Assembly (NCBI GenBank): GCA_003136555.1
Contig: PLEW01000016.1
Span: forward strand, 1 to 39,419
Direction of reading: 5' to 3'
From: Planctomycetota bacterium
GTDB lineage: Bacteria > Planctomycetota > UBA11346
DNA length: 39,419 nt
This document shows, piece by piece, positions 25,633 through 34,820 of this stretch; positions within the stretch are counted from its first letter, which is position 1, and every line of letters starts with the position of its first letter. Under the pieces are notes generated by a model. The model was not told the DNA's origin, searched no databases, and was given only the letters and a program-made list of their open reading frames with translations. Made by a program: the position numbers and the translations under genes.

Positions 25633-27075
25633 ATGGCTGTCACCCATTGCGGCCCGAGCGCCTGGCCATCCCTCTCCGTGCGGCGCTCATCGCGGCCCGC
25701 TGCCCTGGCGCTCTGCCTTGGGCTGTTGGCCCTGAGCGCACCCGTGGCCCAGGCCGGCGAGGCGCCCGCCGCCCCCTGCCGGCTGGTGGTGGTGGAGAAG
25801 GGCAGGGGCTGCCCGGTGCCCCTGATCGAACTACGGACTACCAACCAGCTGCGCTTCGTCACCGACAATGCCGGTGTGGTCGCCTTCGATTGCCAGGAGC
25901 TGATGGGCCAGGAGGTGTGGTTCGACATCATCGGCCACGGCTATGGCGTGGAGAAGGACGGCTTCGGCAATCGCGGGGTGCGGGTGCGCCCGATGCCGGG
26001 CACGACCCAGACCATCACCGTCGAACGCCACAGCCTGGCCAGCTGCCTCGGGAGGCTCACCGGCGGCGGGCTGTTCGCCGAGGTCCAGCATTTCGGCGAG
26101 GAGCGCGCATGGAAGGAATCCGGCATCATCGGCTGCGACAGCGTCCAGTGCGTCCCCTATCAGGGCCGCCTGTTCTGGCTGTGGGGCGACAGCGGCGTTC
26201 CCTCCTATCCCCTCGGCATCTTCTCCTCGACCGGAGCGACCTCGGCGCTGCCCGCTCCCGAGGCGCTGGTGCCGCCGATCCACCTGCCCTTCGAGTACGT
26301 CTGCGATGCCAAGGGCCATCCGCGCGGCATCGCGCCGCTGCCCGGCGACGGCCCGACCTGGATCTTCGGCATGCTGGCGATGAAGGACAAGGCTGGTCAT
26401 GAGCACCTCGGAGGCTGCTACTCGAAGATCAAGGGCGGCCTGGCGGCGTACGAGATCGGCTTGGCGGTGTGGAACGACAGCACGCGGCTGTTCGAACGCA
26501 GCCAGGTGGTATGGGAGAAGACCAGCGGCGCCCCCGCACCGCACGCCGTGCCCGATGGCCAGGCCACCAGCTGGCGCGATCCCTCTGGCAAGGAATGGTA
26601 CGTCTTCGGCAACCCCTTCCCCTTCCTGCGCTGCCCTGCGAGCTTCGAGGCCTGGAGCGACCGCTCGACCTGGGAGGTGCTCGACGCGCAGAAGTCGGTC
26701 GCAGGGGCGGATGGAAGCCAGGTCGTGCCGCATACCGGCGCCATCGGCTACCACCCCTGGCGCAAGCGCTGGGTGACGGTGTTCATGCAGCGCGGCGGCA
26801 AGCCGTCCTCTCTCGGCGAGCTGTGGTATGCCGAAGCCGACCAGGCCACCGGCCCCTGGGGCACGGCGGTGAAGATCCTCAGCCATGAGAACTACACCTT
26901 CTACAACCCCCACCTCCATCTCGACTTCACCCCCGCCGGCAAGAGCTCCCTGTATTTCGAGGGCTCCTACACCGTCTCCTTCACCGGCAATCAGGCGCCC
27001 ACACCGCGCTACGATTACAACCAGATCCTCTACCGGCTGGATCTCGACGATCCGGGACTCAAACCGGCGCAGTGA
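25633..27075 (+). CDS. Secreted protein of unknown function, glycosidase-type beta-propeller pattern
   Basis: 480-aa exported protein. A signal peptide follows the chosen ATG (basic SVRRSSR, then ALALCLGLLALSAPVAQA). Residues about 55-130 resemble a small beta-sandwich (LVVVEKGRGCPVPLIELRTT, DNAGVVAFDC). The rest has the five-bladed-propeller character of GH43/GH32/DUF4185-like proteins: CDSVQCVPYQGRLFWLWGDSG, ATSWRDPSGKEWYVFGN, VVPHTGAIGYHPWRKRWVTVFMQ, ELWYAEADQATGPWG and FYNPHLHLDF. Asp/Glu at blade starts could form an active site, but I cannot assign one. In-frame ATGs at 25570 and 25615 are alternatives; none has a strong ribosome site. Being divergent from an AraC regulator with a sugar-sensor domain, it is probably induced by a carbohydrate. 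Confidence 0.75.
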   Translation: MAVTHCGPSAWPSLSVRRSSRPAALALCLGLLALSAPVAQAGEAPAAPCRLVVVEKGRGCPVPLIELRTTNQLRFVTDNAGVVAFDCQELMGQEVWFDIIGHGYGVEKDGFGNRGVRVRPMPGTTQTITVERHSLASCLGRLTGGGLFAEVQHFGEERAWKESGIIGCDSVQCVPYQGRLFWLWGDSGVPSYPLGIFSSTGATSALPAPEALVPPIHLPFEYVCDAKGHPRGIAPLPGDGPTWIFGMLAMKDKAGHEHLGGCYSKIKGGLAAYEIGLAVWNDSTRLFERSQVVWEKTSGAPAPHAVPDGQATSWRDPSGKEWYVFGNPFPFLRCPASFEAWSDRSTWEVLDAQKSVAGADGSQVVPHTGAIGYHPWRKRWVTVFMQRGGKPSSLGELWYAEADQATGPWGTAVKILSHENYTFYNPHLHLDFTPAGKSSLYFEGSYTVSFTGNQAPTPRYDYNQILYRLDLDDPGLKPAQ

Positions 27076-27110
27076 CCGCAGCTGATCGCCGGTCGGCCGC
27101 CTCGGGGCAT

Positions 27111-27136
27111 GCGGCAAGTGCATTGGCGAGTGCCGC
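27111..27136. terminator. Hairpin after the secreted propeller-like gene
   Basis: GCGGCA (27111-27116) pairs with TGCCGC (27131-27136) around a 14-base loop, 35 bases after the stop codon. There is no T-run, so intrinsic termination is uncertain. Confidence 0.3.
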
Positions 27137-27290
27137 TGGTGTCCTGGCACAGAAGTAATTGGCACATGTGCTTGCATCAGGGCGTTCCTGATACTGCGGG
27201 GATGACCGACGAGTGCCGACGCTGAGATGAACTCTTCAGCGCATATCGATTGTTCGTCGGCTTTCGCTCGGTACTGAAGGAGGAGTTCCT

Positions 27291-27677
27291 ATGCCAATTA
27301 ACGCTGCGCCAGAAATCGGGCTGCTACGCGCAGCATATGCGGCCTTCAACGCGCGCGATATTGATGGCGCAGTCACCCTCATGGCTCCCGATGTGGCGTG
27401 GCCGAAAGCGTTCAAAGGCGGATTTGTCCGTGGGCCTGAGGAAGTCCGAGCTTACTGGACGGAGCAGTGGAGTGAGATAAATCCACACGTCGAGCCGATT
27501 GCCTTTTACCCGGAGAACACGAGGCAGGTCTTGGTCGAGGTGCATCAGGTCGTGCGCGATCTGGCCGGCTCCGTGCTTGCCGATGAACACGTTGGCCACC
27601 GCTTCACCATTGAGCTTGGCTTAATCCAAGCCATGGAGGTCTGTCCACCTCCATCGCCTGGCTTGGTCTCCCAGTAG
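27291..27677 (+). CDS. SnoaL/NTF2-like protein
   Basis: 128-aa protein of the SnoaL-like (NTF2-fold) family, small cone-shaped barrels that include ketosteroid-isomerase-like enzymes and many uncharacterised proteins. Family features are AAYAAFNARDIDGAVTLMAPDVAWP, GPEEVRAYWTEQW, VLVEVHQVVRDLAG and HVGHRFTIELGLIQAMEV. The Shine-Dalgarno is very strong: AAGGAGGAG at 27277-27285, six bases before ATG. The family usually ends soon after the last strand; here 12 extra residues (CPPPSPGLVSQ region) are encoded by a large hairpin at 27626-27666. Codon use looks less GC-rich than in neighbouring genes, hinting at a different origin. The aldo-keto reductase gene follows after 130 bases. The substrate is unknown. 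Confidence 0.85.
   Translation: MPINAAPEIGLLRAAYAAFNARDIDGAVTLMAPDVAWPKAFKGGFVRGPEEVRAYWTEQWSEINPHVEPIAFYPENTRQVLVEVHQVVRDLAGSVLADEHVGHRFTIELGLIQAMEVCPPPSPGLVSQ
27626..27666. terminator. Long two-part hairpin overlapping the SnoaL-like gene 3' end
   Basis: CCAAGCC (27626-27632) pairs with GGCTTGG (27660-27666), and inside it GGAGGT (27635-27640) pairs with ACCTCC (27647-27652), with short asymmetric gaps. The hairpin lies in the last codons of the SnoaL-like gene. It may be a terminator, an RNA-stability element or the end of a small inserted element; there is no T-run. Confidence 0.35.
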
Positions 27678-27749
27678 AGCGGCCACCGACAATATCGATT
27701 GAACGCCGATCCGGCTGAAGTGGCGCCTGCGGTAAGCGGATTGGCGTGA

Positions 27750-28805
<1,056 letters not shown>

Positions 28806-28814
28806 GTGCAACCT

Positions 28815-28840
28815 CCAGCCCAGCTGGAGCGGCGGGCTGG
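28815..28840. terminator. GC-rich hairpin after the aldo/keto reductase gene
   Basis: CCAGCCC (28815-28821) pairs with GGGCTGG (28834-28840) around a 12-base loop, ten bases after the stop codon. There is no clear T-run, so it could attenuate rather than stop transcription into the alcohol dehydrogenase gene. Confidence 0.35.
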
Positions 28841-28909
28841 CGTGTTCTGCAGCCACCTTGGCGCCTTTCGCTAGTGACAGCCGAGCGAGCGGCGGTAACA
28901 GATGCCGAC

Positions 28910-29959
28910 ATGACCACCGCCAACGCCTTCGCCACTGCTCAGGCCACCACGCCCCTTGCGCCGATGCGCATCCGCCGCCGTGATCCTGGCCCAACAGATA
29001 TCGAGATGGACATCCTGTTCTGCGGTGTGTGCCATTCGGACATACACCAGGCCCGCAATGAATGGCGCAATACCGTCTATCCGTGCGTCCCGGGCCACGA
29101 GATCGTCGGCCGCGTCACCCGGGTCGGATCAGCAGTGACCGCCTTCAGGAGCGGCGACCTCAGCGCGGTCGGCTGCATGGTCGATTCGTGCCACACCTGC
29201 ACCAGCTGCCGGGCCGGGCTCGAGCAGTACTGCCTGTCCTTCCCGACCTTCACCTACAACAGCGCCGATAGGCATCTGGGCGGCCAGACCTATGGCGGCT
29301 ATTCGAGCAGCATCGTGGTTGACCAGGCCTTCGTCCTGCGCGTGCCCGCGGGCCTGGACCTCGCCGCCACCGCACCGCTGCTGTGCGCCGGCATCACCAC
29401 CTACTCGCCGCTGCGCCACTGGCACGTCGGGCCAGCCCACAAGGTCGGCATCGTCGGCCTGGGCGGCCTCGGCCACATGGGGGTGAAGTTCGCCCGCGCC
29501 TTCGGCGCCCAGGTCGTGCTGTTCACCACCTCCCCGCGCAAGATCGCCGATGGACTGCGGCTCGGCGCGCACGAGGTGGTGGTCTCCAGCGACGCGGCGG
29601 CGATGGAGAAGCACCGGGCGAGCTTCGATTTCATCCTCGATGCCGTATCCGCCGATCACGACATCAACGCCTTTCTCAGCCTGCTGAAGCTCGACGGCAC
29701 CCTCACCCTGGTGGGCGCCCCCGAGCACCCCATGCCGGTGGCCTCCTTCAATCTGATCCTGCCCCGCCGCCATCTCGCGGGATCAGCCATCGGCGGCATC
29801 GCCGAGACGCAGGAGATGCTCGACTTCTGCGCCCTGCACAACATCGTCTCCGACATCGAGCTGATCCCGATCCAGCGCATCAACGAGGCCTGGGAGCGCA
29901 TGCTCAAGCAGGACGTGCGCTACCGCTTCGTCATCGACATGGCCTCGCTCCGGCCATGA
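28910..29959 (+). CDS. Zinc-dependent NAD(P) alcohol dehydrogenase (YahK/CAD-like)
   Basis: 349-aa zinc alcohol dehydrogenase of the cinnamyl-alcohol-dehydrogenase-like group, which mainly reduces aldehydes with NADPH. The catalytic zinc ligand Cys41 and the following His are in CGVCHSDIH; His63-Glu64 are in PGHEIVG. The structural zinc cysteines are Cys94, Cys97, Cys100 and Cys108. The Rossmann motif is GLGGLGHMG. The block YNSADRHLGGQTYGGYSSSIVV is typical of YahK-like enzymes. A GTG at 28874 is an alternative start, but the ATG at 28910 gives the usual length. Its stop overlaps the ATG of the AraC gene by four bases (ATGA), so the two are probably translationally coupled and the regulator may control this enzyme. 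Confidence 0.92.
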   Translation: MTTANAFATAQATTPLAPMRIRRRDPGPTDIEMDILFCGVCHSDIHQARNEWRNTVYPCVPGHEIVGRVTRVGSAVTAFRSGDLSAVGCMVDSCHTCTSCRAGLEQYCLSFPTFTYNSADRHLGGQTYGGYSSSIVVDQAFVLRVPAGLDLAATAPLLCAGITTYSPLRHWHVGPAHKVGIVGLGGLGHMGVKFARAFGAQVVLFTTSPRKIADGLRLGAHEVVVSSDAAAMEKHRASFDFILDAVSADHDINAFLSLLKLDGTLTLVGAPEHPMPVASFNLILPRRHLAGSAIGGIAETQEMLDFCALHNIVSDIELIPIQRINEAWERMLKQDVRYRFVIDMASLRP

Positions 29960-30969
29960 ACGACCGCTTCCGCGTCTCCACCTCGCTGGCGGAGCGGCTG
30001 CGCAGCCATGGGATCGCGCCGGCGGCGGTCCTGCTGCGCTCCGGGCTGCCACCCGGCTTCTTCCAGCAGGAGAAGATCTACCTCTCGACCGCGCAGCTCT
30101 TCGCCTTCTGGCGAGCTGTCGGCGAGAGCAGCCCTGACCCGGTGATCGGACTGAAGCTCGGAGCCGAGCAGCGCCTGGAGCACTACAATCCCACCGCCAT
30201 CGCCACGGTCTGCAGCAGGACCTTCCGCGATGCCGTGCAGCGCATCGCCCGCTACAAGCAGCTGACCTGTCCGGAGGAGATCCGCATCCACCTGACCACC
30301 GATGAGGCGGCGGTCGAATTCGTCTTCATCGCGGCCGATCAGCACGCGCCCGATGTCCTGGTCGACATGTGCCTGTCGTGGATGCTCGCCATCGGACGTC
30401 GCGGCACCGATGGGCAGATCGCACCGCGACGCGTCGAGCTCATGCGCCCGGCGCAGCACGCCGATCAGCTCGAGCGGCACTTCGGCTGCAGAGTGCGCTT
30501 CAAGGCCACGGGCGATGCCCTGATCCTCTCCCGCCAGGACTTCGAGCGGACCTTCGTCACCCATAATCAGGAGCTGCTGTCCACCATCGGCGCGCACCTG
30601 GAAGCCGAGCTCCGGGCACTCGACGCCACCGACGATGTGCATGGCCAGGTCAAGCGCGCCCTCAAGCGCTCCATGGCGGGGAAGCGCCCGGCATTGCAGC
30701 TGGTCGCCCAAGAGCTCGGCATGAGCGAGCGCACCCTCCAGCGCCGCCTCACCGTGGCGGGGAGCTCCTTCCAGCGCATCGCCGAGGACGCCCGCCGTGA
30801 GCTGGCGCACCATTATCTGCGACGCAGCGCGATCGATGTCCACGAGATCGCCTATCTCCTCGGCTATGAGGATGCCAATTCGTTCTTCCGCGCATTCCAC
30901 CAGTGGGAGGGCGCTGCGCCGGGGGAATGGCGGGCGCGCCATGAGGACCCGGCGGCGGTGAACGCCTGA
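29956..30969 (+). CDS. AraC-family regulator with arabinose-binding-type N-domain
   Basis: 337-aa regulator. Residues about 15-200 match the Arabinose_bd (PF12625-type) sensor of AraC proteins such as OruR and VirS-like regulators (SGLPPGFFQQEKIYLSTAQLFAFWRAVGE; DPVIGLKLG). The C-terminal part has two helix-turn-helix motifs (PALQLVAQELGMSERTLQRRL and IDVHEIAYLLGYEDANSFFRAFHQWEG, followed by PGEWRAR). Regulators of this type often sit beside and control short-chain or zinc dehydrogenases, and this one overlaps the zinc alcohol dehydrogenase gene by four bases. The effector is unknown but may be an alcohol, aldehyde or fatty-acid-like molecule. Confidence 0.9.
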   Translation: MNDRFRVSTSLAERLRSHGIAPAAVLLRSGLPPGFFQQEKIYLSTAQLFAFWRAVGESSPDPVIGLKLGAEQRLEHYNPTAIATVCSRTFRDAVQRIARYKQLTCPEEIRIHLTTDEAAVEFVFIAADQHAPDVLVDMCLSWMLAIGRRGTDGQIAPRRVELMRPAQHADQLERHFGCRVRFKATGDALILSRQDFERTFVTHNQELLSTIGAHLEAELRALDATDDVHGQVKRALKRSMAGKRPALQLVAQELGMSERTLQRRLTVAGSSFQRIAEDARRELAHHYLRRSAIDVHEIAYLLGYEDANSFFRAFHQWEGAAPGEWRARHEDPAAVNA

Positions 30970-31030
30970 GTCCGGCGCATCCCCTGCACGCGGGGCGCCC
31001 CGCGATCCACGCATCCACAGGAGGTGATCC

Positions 31031-31675
31031 ATGCAGATCGGCATCCTCGGCTCAGGTCTGATGGGCGGCACGCTCGGGACGCTGTTCGCACGCGCCGGCC
31101 ATGGGGTGGTGTTCAGCTATGCCCGCACCCCTGGCAAGCTGGAGCAGCTCGCCGCGGCCGCCGGCGAGCGGGCGCGGGCGGGGACGCCGCTGCAGGCAGC
31201 GCAGGGAGCGGACGCGCTCCTCCTGGCGGTGCACTGGTCCCGCCTCGACGACGTGCTCGGCCAGGCCGGCGATCTTGCAGGCGCGACCATCATCACCTGC
31301 TCGCTGGCGATGGATGCCGGCAATGCCGGGATGGTCATCGGTCTTACCACCTCGGCCGCCGAGGTGCTGGCGCGGAGGCTGCCGCAATCGCGCATCGTGT
31401 GCGCGTTCAATACCGTGCCCGGCGAGTTGCTCCCTGGAATCTATCGCGACAGGCGCACGGCTGATCGTCCCAGCCTGGTGTATTGCGGAGACGATGCGCC
31501 GAGCAAGGCGGTCGCCGCCGAACTCATCCGCGATATCGGTTTCGCCCCCATCGACGCCGGGCCCCTGCGCATCGCGCGCTATACCGAGCCCTTTGCGCTC
31601 CTGGTCGGCCAGCTCGCCTATGAAGGGGCCGAAGGCCCTGAGCTCGCCTACCGCTTCGTCCACATCGGCGCCTGA
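31031..31675 (+). CDS. NADPH-dependent F420 reductase-like dinucleotide-binding protein
   Basis: 214-aa protein with an N-terminal Rossmann motif (GILGSGLMGGTLG) followed by FARAGHGVVFSYART, and the block ADALLLAVHWSRLDDVL typical of the NADPH-dependent F420 reductase/NADP oxidoreductase family. SRIVCAFNTVPGELL and SLVYCGDDAPSKAVAAELIRDIGFAPIDAGPL also match. Many bacterial members do not use F420, so the name describes only the fold; I see no F420 biosynthesis genes here. A strong ribosome site (AGGAGGTGATCC at 31019-31030) directly precedes the ATG. It is the last gene of the redox run at 27810-31675 and ends 33 bases from the convergent efflux operon, with a shared hairpin terminator. Confidence 0.85.
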   Translation: MQIGILGSGLMGGTLGTLFARAGHGVVFSYARTPGKLEQLAAAAGERARAGTPLQAAQGADALLLAVHWSRLDDVLGQAGDLAGATIITCSLAMDAGNAGMVIGLTTSAAEVLARRLPQSRIVCAFNTVPGELLPGIYRDRRTADRPSLVYCGDDAPSKAVAAELIRDIGFAPIDAGPLRIARYTEPFALLVGQLAYEGAEGPELAYRFVHIGA

Positions 31676-31679
31676 GCGG

Positions 31680-31713
31680 CCTGGTGCCGCCGAATGTGCA
31701 AACGGCACTCAGG
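31680..31713. terminator. Hairpin between convergent genes, probable bidirectional terminator
   Basis: CCTG-GTGCCG (31680-31689) pairs with CGGCAC (31703-31708) and, past a one-base bulge, CAGG (31710-31713), with a 13-base loop. It fills the 33-base gap between the stop of the F420-reductase-like gene and the stop of the NodT-type gene. No long T-run is present, but location and symmetry fit a two-way terminator. Confidence 0.5.
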
Positions 31714-33214
31714 GAGCGCGACGCCCGTTTCGCTCGTCGACCTGGGACAGCACGCCGTCCGCATCCTCCCCGATACCCTCCCAGCCGCCGCCGAGCGCCT
31801 TGTAGAGGGCGACGAGGTCCTCGGCCACGGCCTGCTGGCTGAGGATGAGCTGGTCCTGGGAATCGTGCAGCGAGCGTTCCGCGTCGAGCACGGTGAGGTT
31901 GTCCTTCAGGCCGTTGACGTAGAGCTGGTCCGCCACCGCCAGCGACGCACGGCTGGTCGACACGGCATCGGCCAGGTGGCGTTGGCGCACCTGCTCCTTG
32001 GCGTAGGACACCAGGGCATTCTCGACATCCTCGAAGGCGGCCAGGATGGCCTGCGCATAGGCCGCCTCGGCCTGCTCGAGGCGGGCGTCCTGCACCCGGA
32101 TGTTGGCGCGCACGCGGCCAGAATCGAAGATGCGCCAGCTGATCGATGGTCCGATCGACCAGATGCTGCTGCCCTTCGAGAACCAATCGCTGGCGCTCAC
32201 GCTCTCGAAGCCGGCGCCGCCGGTGAGGAAGAAGCGCGGGTAGAGATCCGCGCGCGCCACGCCGATGGCCGCCGTCGCCGCCGCGAGCTGGCGCTCGGCG
32301 CGCTGGACATCCGGACGCCGCAGCAGCAGGGTAGACGGCAGGCCGATGGGGACCTCAGGCGGCGCAGCCGGGATGGGCTTGTGCGCCGTCAGCTCGGTGA
32401 GCAGCGTCCCGGGCGGCTGGCCGATGAGGATGCCCAGGCGATGGATGGCGATGCGCTCCAGGCCCTCGAGGGGCGGAATGCCCGCCCGGGTGGTGGCGAG
32501 CAGAGTGGAGGCCTGCTCGATGTCCAGATCGCTGGTCAGCCCGTGCTGGACGCTCTCCTTGCTGATCGCCAGGGACTGCTCCTGGGTAGTGATGTCCGCC
32601 CCGGCGATCTCGATGCGCCGCTGGGCAGCGCGCAGGTCGAGATAGGTGCGCGCCACCTCCCCCAGCAGCGAGACCAGGGACGCCCGCCGCGCGTCATCCG
32701 CCGCCTCGACTTCGGCAGCCGCCTGCTCCTGCTCGCGGCGCAGGCCGCCGAAGACATCGATCTCCCATGAGGCATCGAAGCCGGCTTGGTAGACATCGTT
32801 GGTGAAGGGCACGCCCTTCGGCAGCGGGATGGAGCCGAGGACGGGCTGGTGGTGGCTCTCCTGGTCCCTGGCGACCGAGCTGCTGGCGTCGGCGCTCGGG
32901 CCGCCATCGGCGCTGGCGATGCCGTAGCGCGCCCGCGCCTCCCGCACCCGCGCCTGGGCGATGCGCAGGTCCGGATTGGCGCGCACCGCCCGATCGATGA
33001 GCGAGGACAGCTGGTCATCGTCGAAGCCGCGCCACCAGGCCGCCACCGGTTCGGCGGCGCGCACCCCGACGGCATCGGTGGGTTCGCTCCAGCGCACCGG
33101 CGCATTCACCTCGGCGCGCTGGTAGTCCGGACCGACCGATGCGCATCCGGCGAGGGAGGCGATGATGAGCACGGCGGCGCTGGTGATCCCGAGGGGAGGG
33201 CGGATGGGGCTCAT
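31709..33214 (-). CDS. Outer-membrane efflux lipoprotein of the NodT/TolC type
   Basis: 501-aa outer-membrane factor that forms the exit duct of a tripartite efflux pump. The lipoprotein signal ends in lipobox LAGC (SLAGCASVGPDYQ), the hallmark of NodT/OprM-type factors. The body has two repeated coiled-coil halves: ANPDLRIAQARVREARARYG and QAAAEVEAADDARRASLVSL in the first, RRPDVQRAERQLAAATAAIGVARADLYPRF and LEQAEAAYAQAILAAFEDVENAL in the second. The start at 33214 has AGGAG six bases upstream. It is the last gene of the efflux operon, 14 bases after the MFS gene. Confidence 0.93.
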   Translation of the reverse strand: MSPIRPPLGITSAAVLIIASLAGCASVGPDYQRAEVNAPVRWSEPTDAVGVRAAEPVAAWWRGFDDDQLSSLIDRAVRANPDLRIAQARVREARARYGIASADGGPSADASSSVARDQESHHQPVLGSIPLPKGVPFTNDVYQAGFDASWEIDVFGGLRREQEQAAAEVEAADDARRASLVSLLGEVARTYLDLRAAQRRIEIAGADITTQEQSLAISKESVQHGLTSDLDIEQASTLLATTRAGIPPLEGLERIAIHRLGILIGQPPGTLLTELTAHKPIPAAPPEVPIGLPSTLLLRRPDVQRAERQLAAATAAIGVARADLYPRFFLTGGAGFESVSASDWFSKGSSIWSIGPSISWRIFDSGRVRANIRVQDARLEQAEAAYAQAILAAFEDVENALVSYAKEQVRQRHLADAVSTSRASLAVADQLYVNGLKDNLTVLDAERSLHDSQDQLILSQQAVAEDLVALYKALGGGWEGIGEDADGVLSQVDERNGRRAP

Positions 33215-33228
33215 GATGGACTCCTGGT

Positions 33229-34773
33229 TCAGTGTGCCGCGATCGCCGTGCGGGCGGCGGATGGCCTGAGGCACCACGCCGCCGCCAGGCACACCAGGCA
33301 CAGCCCGGCGAATACCGCGAAGATGTCGATGTCGGCGAGCAGGGTGGCCTGGGTGGTGGCGCCGTGCACCAGGGCGGCGAGGGCGCGCTGGTGGGCGGCG
33401 AGCGGATCGCCCAGGACGCTGAACGAGGCGCTCAGCGACTGCACGCTCGTGCGGTAGGCCGCGTCATACGGTGTCAGATGCGCGGCCAGGGTGGAGAGGT
33501 GGGTCTGGGTGCCGCGATCGATCAGCGTCGTCACCAGGGCGATGCCCACGCTCCCGCCGACATTGCGCATCAGGTTGAAGATGCCGCTGGCATTGCCGAT
33601 CTGCTCCGGTTTGAGCGAGCCCATGGCGATGGTGTTCAGCGGCACGAACATGAAGCCCAGCGACAGCCCGCTGACGATCAGCGGCACCGCCAGCGTCCAC
33701 ATGCCGCTGTCCAGCGACATGTGCATCAGCGCGACCGCCGAGATGCCGAAGAGCAGGAAGCCGGTCATCACCAGGTAGCGGCCCGGGATCAACGGCACCA
33801 GCCTGCCGGCAAGGGGCATGGCGATCACCGCTCCCAATCCGCGCGGGATCATCGCCAGGCCGCTCTGCAGCGCGGTATAGCCCATCAGCGATTGCAGCAG
33901 CAGCGGGATGATGGCGGTCATGCCGTAGAGCGTCAGCCCGGAGGCGAACATCAGGAGCGCGCCGAGGGTGAAGTTGTAGTTGCGAAGCACGCCCAGATCG
34001 ACGAACGGCTTTGGTGTCCTGAGCTCGCGGACGATGAACACCGCCACGCCGACCACCGCGAGCACCGCCATGGTGACGATGAAGCGCGAGCCGAACCAGT
34101 CGTCCTCCTGGCCCTTGTCGAGGAAGACCTCCTGGCAGCCGAGCCACAGCGAGAGGAAGGCCAGGCCGATGCCATCCAGGCGGCCGGGGCGCGCGTCGCG
34201 CACCCAGGCGGGATCGTGGATGTAGCGCTGGATGAGCGCGAGCGCCACGATGCCGACCGGCACCTTGATGAAGAAGATCCACGGCCAGCTGTAGTTGTCG
34301 GTGATCCAGCCGCCGAGGACGGGTCCGAGGATCGGCGCGAACACCACTCCCAGGCCGTAGACGCCCATGGCCTTGCCATGCTGCTCCTTGGGGAAGCTCT
34401 CGAGCATGATCGACTGGGCGATGGGTTGGAAGGCGCCGCCGCCGGCGCCCTGGATGACGCGCATGGCGAGCAGCATCGGCAAGCTGGTGGCGAGGCCGCA
34501 GAGGAATGAGGCCACGGTGAAGACCAGCACGCAGGCGATCAGGAAGCGCTTGCGGCCGAAGCGCTGTCCGAGCCAGGCCGAGCAGGGGATGACGATGGCA
34601 TTGGCGATCAGGTAGCTGGTCAGCACCCAGGTCGACTGGTTGATCGAGACCGAGAGCCCGCCGGCGATGTTGCTGAGCGCGACATTGGCGATGGTGGTGT
34701 CCAGCACCTCCATGAATGTTGGCAGCATCACCGCGAGGGCGATCATCCAGGGATTGATGGGGGCGGGCGGCAT
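33229..34773 (-). CDS. DHA2-type MFS drug exporter (EmrB/QacA family)
   Basis: 514-aa inner-membrane proton antiporter with about 14 predicted transmembrane helices. TM1 carries MLPTFMEVLDTTIANVALSNIAGGL (the DHA2 D-T-T-I-VNVALP-type motif), followed by WVLTSYLIANAIVIP (motif at TM2) and LGQRFGRKRFL (motif A, loop 2-3). VFAPILGPVLGGWI is motif C of antiporters. The other signatures and length fit EmrB, which works with an HlyD-type partner to carry drugs straight out through an outer-membrane factor. The partner genes lie directly on either side (HlyD 47 bases upstream, NodT-type 14 bases downstream). The exported substrate is not deducible. Confidence 0.95.
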   Translation of the reverse strand: MPPAPINPWMIALAVMLPTFMEVLDTTIANVALSNIAGGLSVSINQSTWVLTSYLIANAIVIPCSAWLGQRFGRKRFLIACVLVFTVASFLCGLATSLPMLLAMRVIQGAGGGAFQPIAQSIMLESFPKEQHGKAMGVYGLGVVFAPILGPVLGGWITDNYSWPWIFFIKVPVGIVALALIQRYIHDPAWVRDARPGRLDGIGLAFLSLWLGCQEVFLDKGQEDDWFGSRFIVTMAVLAVVGVAVFIVRELRTPKPFVDLGVLRNYNFTLGALLMFASGLTLYGMTAIIPLLLQSLMGYTALQSGLAMIPRGLGAVIAMPLAGRLVPLIPGRYLVMTGFLLFGISAVALMHMSLDSGMWTLAVPLIVSGLSLGFMFVPLNTIAMGSLKPEQIGNASGIFNLMRNVGGSVGIALVTTLIDRGTQTHLSTLAAHLTPYDAAYRTSVQSLSASFSVLGDPLAAHQRALAALVHGATTQATLLADIDIFAVFAGLCLVCLAAAWCLRPSAARTAIAAH

Positions 34774-34820
34774 GGGAGCTCCGGTTCGAGGGGGGGATGG
34801 CGGCGCGCAGGAACCGACCC

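Noticed and set aside
27145..27176. Sigma-54-like sequence TGGCACATGTGCTTGC upstream of the SnoaL-like gene
   Set aside because: GG and GC are separated by 11 bases, not 10, which normally abolishes sigma-54 recognition, and the distance to the gene is long.
31031..31675. Taking the F420-reductase-like gene as evidence for F420 metabolism
   Set aside because: The family includes many F420-independent dinucleotide-binding proteins, and no F420 biosynthesis or F420-using gene is present in the window.
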